A stretch of DNA of 7,888 nucleotides from Planctomycetaceae bacterium. GTDB taxonomy: Bacteria > Planctomycetota > Planctomycetia > Pirellulales > UBA1268. The DNA lies in assembly GCA_009691925.1 (NCBI GenBank), contig SIAG01000185.1, positions 1 to 7,888 of the forward strand. Direction: 5' to 3'. Positions within the stretch are counted from its first letter, which is position 1, and each line of letters starts with the position of its first letter. The notes beneath the pieces were generated by a model. It saw only the letters and a list, made by a program, of their open reading frames with translations, did not search any database and was not told the origin of the DNA. Positions 6,191-7,888 of the stretch are shown piece after piece. Both the position numbers and the translations under genes were made by a program.

Positions 6191-7573
6191 GTGACCGATC
6201 CCGTGCTCGTGATCCCCGGTCGGCCGATCGAGGGCTTCTGTGACGGCGCGCGGCGCCGCTCGCGTCGCCATGCTCTGAAGATCGGCGGGCTCGCCCTCGG
6301 TGGGCTGTCGATGTCGCGGCTGATGGCCGCCGAGGCCTTGGGCACCGCCAGCGGCGCAGCCTCCGGGGGCCTCGGCCACAAGGCCGTGATCATGGTCTAT
6401 CTGCCGGGGGGCCCGTCGCACCAGGACATGTTCGACTTGAAGATGGAGGCCCCAGCCGAGATCCGCGGGAGCTTTCGGCCGATCGCCACGAGCGTCCCGG
6501 GGATCGAGATCTGCGAACATCTCCCGCGGATGGCGGCGATGATGGAGAAGTTTGCCATCATCCGCTCACTCCACGGCGGCCTCGATCAGCACTGCTCCGA
6601 TCTGTGCCTGTCGGGCTATCCGATCGGCCCGCGCGGCCGGCAGGATGGCCATCCGTCGCTCGGCGCCTCCCTCTCGCGACTCGAGGGCCCCGTCGACCGC
6701 GCCGTGCCGCCGTTTGTTGGCCTCACGATCAAGACCCGCCATGCCCCCTACGGCAATCCCGGCCTCCCCGGCTTCCTCGGCGCCGCCCACGCTCCCTGCC
6801 AGCCCGACGACGAAGGGCTTTCGAGCATGCGGCTGTCGGGGGTGACGCTCGACCAACTCGGCGACCGGCGCGGCCTTGTCGAAGGGATCGACGGGCTCCG
6901 CCGCTGGCGCGATCATAGCGCCACCGCCGGCCACGATGCCTACGCAGCGAAGGCGTTTGATGTGCTGACCTCGAGCCGATTCGTCGAGAGCCTCGATGTG
7001 GAGCGGGAGGACGCCGCCACGCGCGATCGCTACGGCCGCGGCTCGGCCGATCCGGCCTTCGGCGAGGATGCCGGGCCCCATTGGATGGATCAATTCCTCG
7101 TCGCCCGGCGCCTCGTCGAGGCGGGGGTGCGGTGCGTGACGCTCTCTTTTGGCAGCTGGGACCGCCACCACTCAAACTTTGCCCGCCTCCCCGACCAGCT
7201 CGCCCGCTTCGATCAGGCGATCACAGCGCTCGTCGGCGATCTCCACGACCGCGGTCTCGACAAGGACGTGAGTGTCGTCGCTTGGGGGGAGTTTGGCCGG
7301 ACGCCGCGGATCAACAAGGATGCCGGCCGCGACCACTGGCCGCAGGCCTCCTGCTGCCTCCTTGCCGGCGGCGGGATGCGCACCGGGCAGGTGATCGGCT
7401 CGACGAACCGGCTCGGCGAGGTGCCGCAGGATCGCCCCGTCCACTATCAGGACGTCTTCGCCACGCTTTACCACCGGCTCGGCATCGATGTCGCCACGAC
7501 GACGATCCCCGACCACGCCGGCCGGCCGCAGTACCTCGTCGACCACCGCGAGCCGATCGCCGAGCTGATCTAA
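6191..7573 (+). CDS. DUF1501 family protein (alkaline-phosphatase-like fold), exported
   Basis: This is a complete 460-residue DUF1501 (PF07394) protein. Residues 21-48 are a twin-arginine-like leader (RRRSRRHALKIGGLALGG, then MAAEA). The core follows: AVIMVYLPGGPSHQDMFDLK (65-84) with the likely metal-site His77, Asp79 and Asp82, APAEIRGSFRPIATSVPGIE, and EHLPRMAAMMEKFAIIRSL. Near the C-terminus are CVTLSFGSWDRHHSNF and AWGEFGRTPRIN followed by GRDHWPQA, the paired motifs that complete the metal site in this superfamily. The residue roles are assigned by analogy. The GTG start is set by GAGGAG 7 nt upstream. Many planctomycete DUF1501 genes follow a DUF1549/DUF1553 partner; here none is adjacent, and the neighbours are a divergent FmdB gene and a convergent sulfatase. 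The gene ends in tandem in-frame stops, TAA then TGA. Substrate and role are unknown; an exported hydrolase is an inference from fold and leader. Confidence 0.9.
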   Translation: MTDPVLVIPGRPIEGFCDGARRRSRRHALKIGGLALGGLSMSRLMAAEALGTASGAASGGLGHKAVIMVYLPGGPSHQDMFDLKMEAPAEIRGSFRPIATSVPGIEICEHLPRMAAMMEKFAIIRSLHGGLDQHCSDLCLSGYPIGPRGRQDGHPSLGASLSRLEGPVDRAVPPFVGLTIKTRHAPYGNPGLPGFLGAAHAPCQPDDEGLSSMRLSGVTLDQLGDRRGLVEGIDGLRRWRDHSATAGHDAYAAKAFDVLTSSRFVESLDVEREDAATRDRYGRGSADPAFGEDAGPHWMDQFLVARRLVEAGVRCVTLSFGSWDRHHSNFARLPDQLARFDQAITALVGDLHDRGLDKDVSVVAWGEFGRTPRINKDAGRDHWPQASCCLLAGGGMRTGQVIGSTNRLGEVPQDRPVHYQDVFATLYHRLGIDVATTTIPDHAGRPQYLVDHREPIAELI

Positions 7574-7596
7574 TGAGCTGATCTGACGAGCACGTT

Positions 7597-7624
7597 CACC
7601 GGCACCCCTGCCAGAGCCTCGGTG
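7597..7624. terminator. Possible bidirectional terminator hairpin between convergent genes
   Basis: In the 52-nt gap between the DUF1501 stop and the sulfatase stop, CACCG (7597-7601) pairs with CGGTG (7620-7624), and GTT (7594-7596) can pair with AAC (7628-7630) across a bulge. A small GGCA/TGCC hairpin lies within the loop. There is no T tract on either side and the stem is short, so this is a weak candidate chosen mainly for its position. Confidence 0.22.
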
Positions 7625-7625
7625 G

Positions 7626-7888
7626 TCAACGGCCGCGATTCGCAGTCGGGAACTGGGCCCCGACCTCCACGAGCCAGGCCTCGAGCTCACGGCGCATTCC
7701 CGCCGCCCGCGCTGGCTCGGCTGCCGACCGGTCGGACTGCTCCCCGGGATCATCGCGGAGGTTGTAGAGCTCGTCGTGGCCATCCTCGTAGAAGTGGACA
7801 AGCCGCCAGTCGGCCGCGCGGATCGCCGCATGGGGGGTGGCGCCGCCGGGGTGGTAATGGGGATAGTGCCAGTGGAGCGCGTGGCGAT
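7626..7888 (-). CDS. Sulfatase, C-terminal end (cut by window edge)
   Basis: The last 86 residues of a type I (arylsulfatase-like) sulfatase are readable on the minus strand, ending TANRGR then TGA at 7626-7628. Visible landmarks of the sulfatase C-terminal subdomain are HALHWHYPHYHPGGATPHAA, then AADWRLVHFYEDGHDELYNL, then RDDPGEQSD. In this family that segment packs against the core and ends with the ELYNLxxDPGE turn, followed by a closing helix (RRELEAWLVEVGAQ). The catalytic formylglycine motif would lie upstream, outside the window, so activity cannot be judged. These enzymes hydrolyse sulfate esters, often on marine polysaccharides, after export. The gene converges on the DUF1501 gene with 52 nt between the stop codons. 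Confidence 0.88.
   Translation of the reverse strand, partial: RHALHWHYPHYHPGGATPHAAIRAADWRLVHFYEDGHDELYNLRDDPGEQSDRSAAEPARAAGMRRELEAWLVEVGAQFPTANRGR

Noticed and set aside
1..7888. CRISPR array, tRNA or rRNA, prophage or defence cassette
   Set aside because: No regularly spaced repeats, cloverleaf, rRNA-like stretch or nuclease/helicase motifs were seen on either strand.

Overview
The window is GC-rich bacterial DNA that most resembles a planctomycete, probably of the Pirellulales type. This rests on gene content: two DUF1501 proteins with twin-arginine-like leaders, a sulfatase C-terminus, a secreted ceramidase-like amidase, an FmdB-type zinc ribbon, and a small protein of a kind I associate with planctomycete genomes. 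The family calls come from motifs read by eye. No database search was run.

Layout from left to right. (1) Positions 1-283, minus strand: the N-terminal part of a DUF1501 protein running off the left edge. (2) 284-751: a spacer with no convincing gene. (3) 752-976: a 74-codon small-protein gene broken by an in-frame TAG, followed by a short stretch that looks like more decayed coding DNA. (4) 1066-2651: a dead ISL3-family insertion sequence with 27-bp terminal inverted repeats. Its transposase carries two stops and two frameshifts, and an unusually long, hairpin-rich non-coding arm lies before the gene. (5) 2814-4094, minus: an intact FAD-dependent monooxygenase of the p-hydroxybenzoate hydroxylase/kynurenine 3-monooxygenase fold. 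(6) 4303-6056, minus: a two-gene unit, FmdB-type zinc ribbon then ceramidase-like secreted hydrolase, joined by an ATGA stop/start overlap. A G-quadruplex-capable G-rich run lies against the second start codon. (7) 6191-7573, plus: a complete DUF1501 protein divergent from that unit. (8) 7626-7888, minus: the C-terminal end of a sulfatase, convergent with the DUF1501 gene.

The intact genes fit a lifestyle of exporting hydrolases and sulfatases to break down sulfated or amide-linked organic matter. The left third (about 750-2650) is a decaying patch of mobile-element insertion and gene loss. I found no clear defence system, CRISPR array, tRNA, rRNA or prophage. The leads most worth following are the G-rich fmdB/ceramidase junction, the structured arm of the ISL3 element, and an apparent excess of the palindrome CGATCG across the window.
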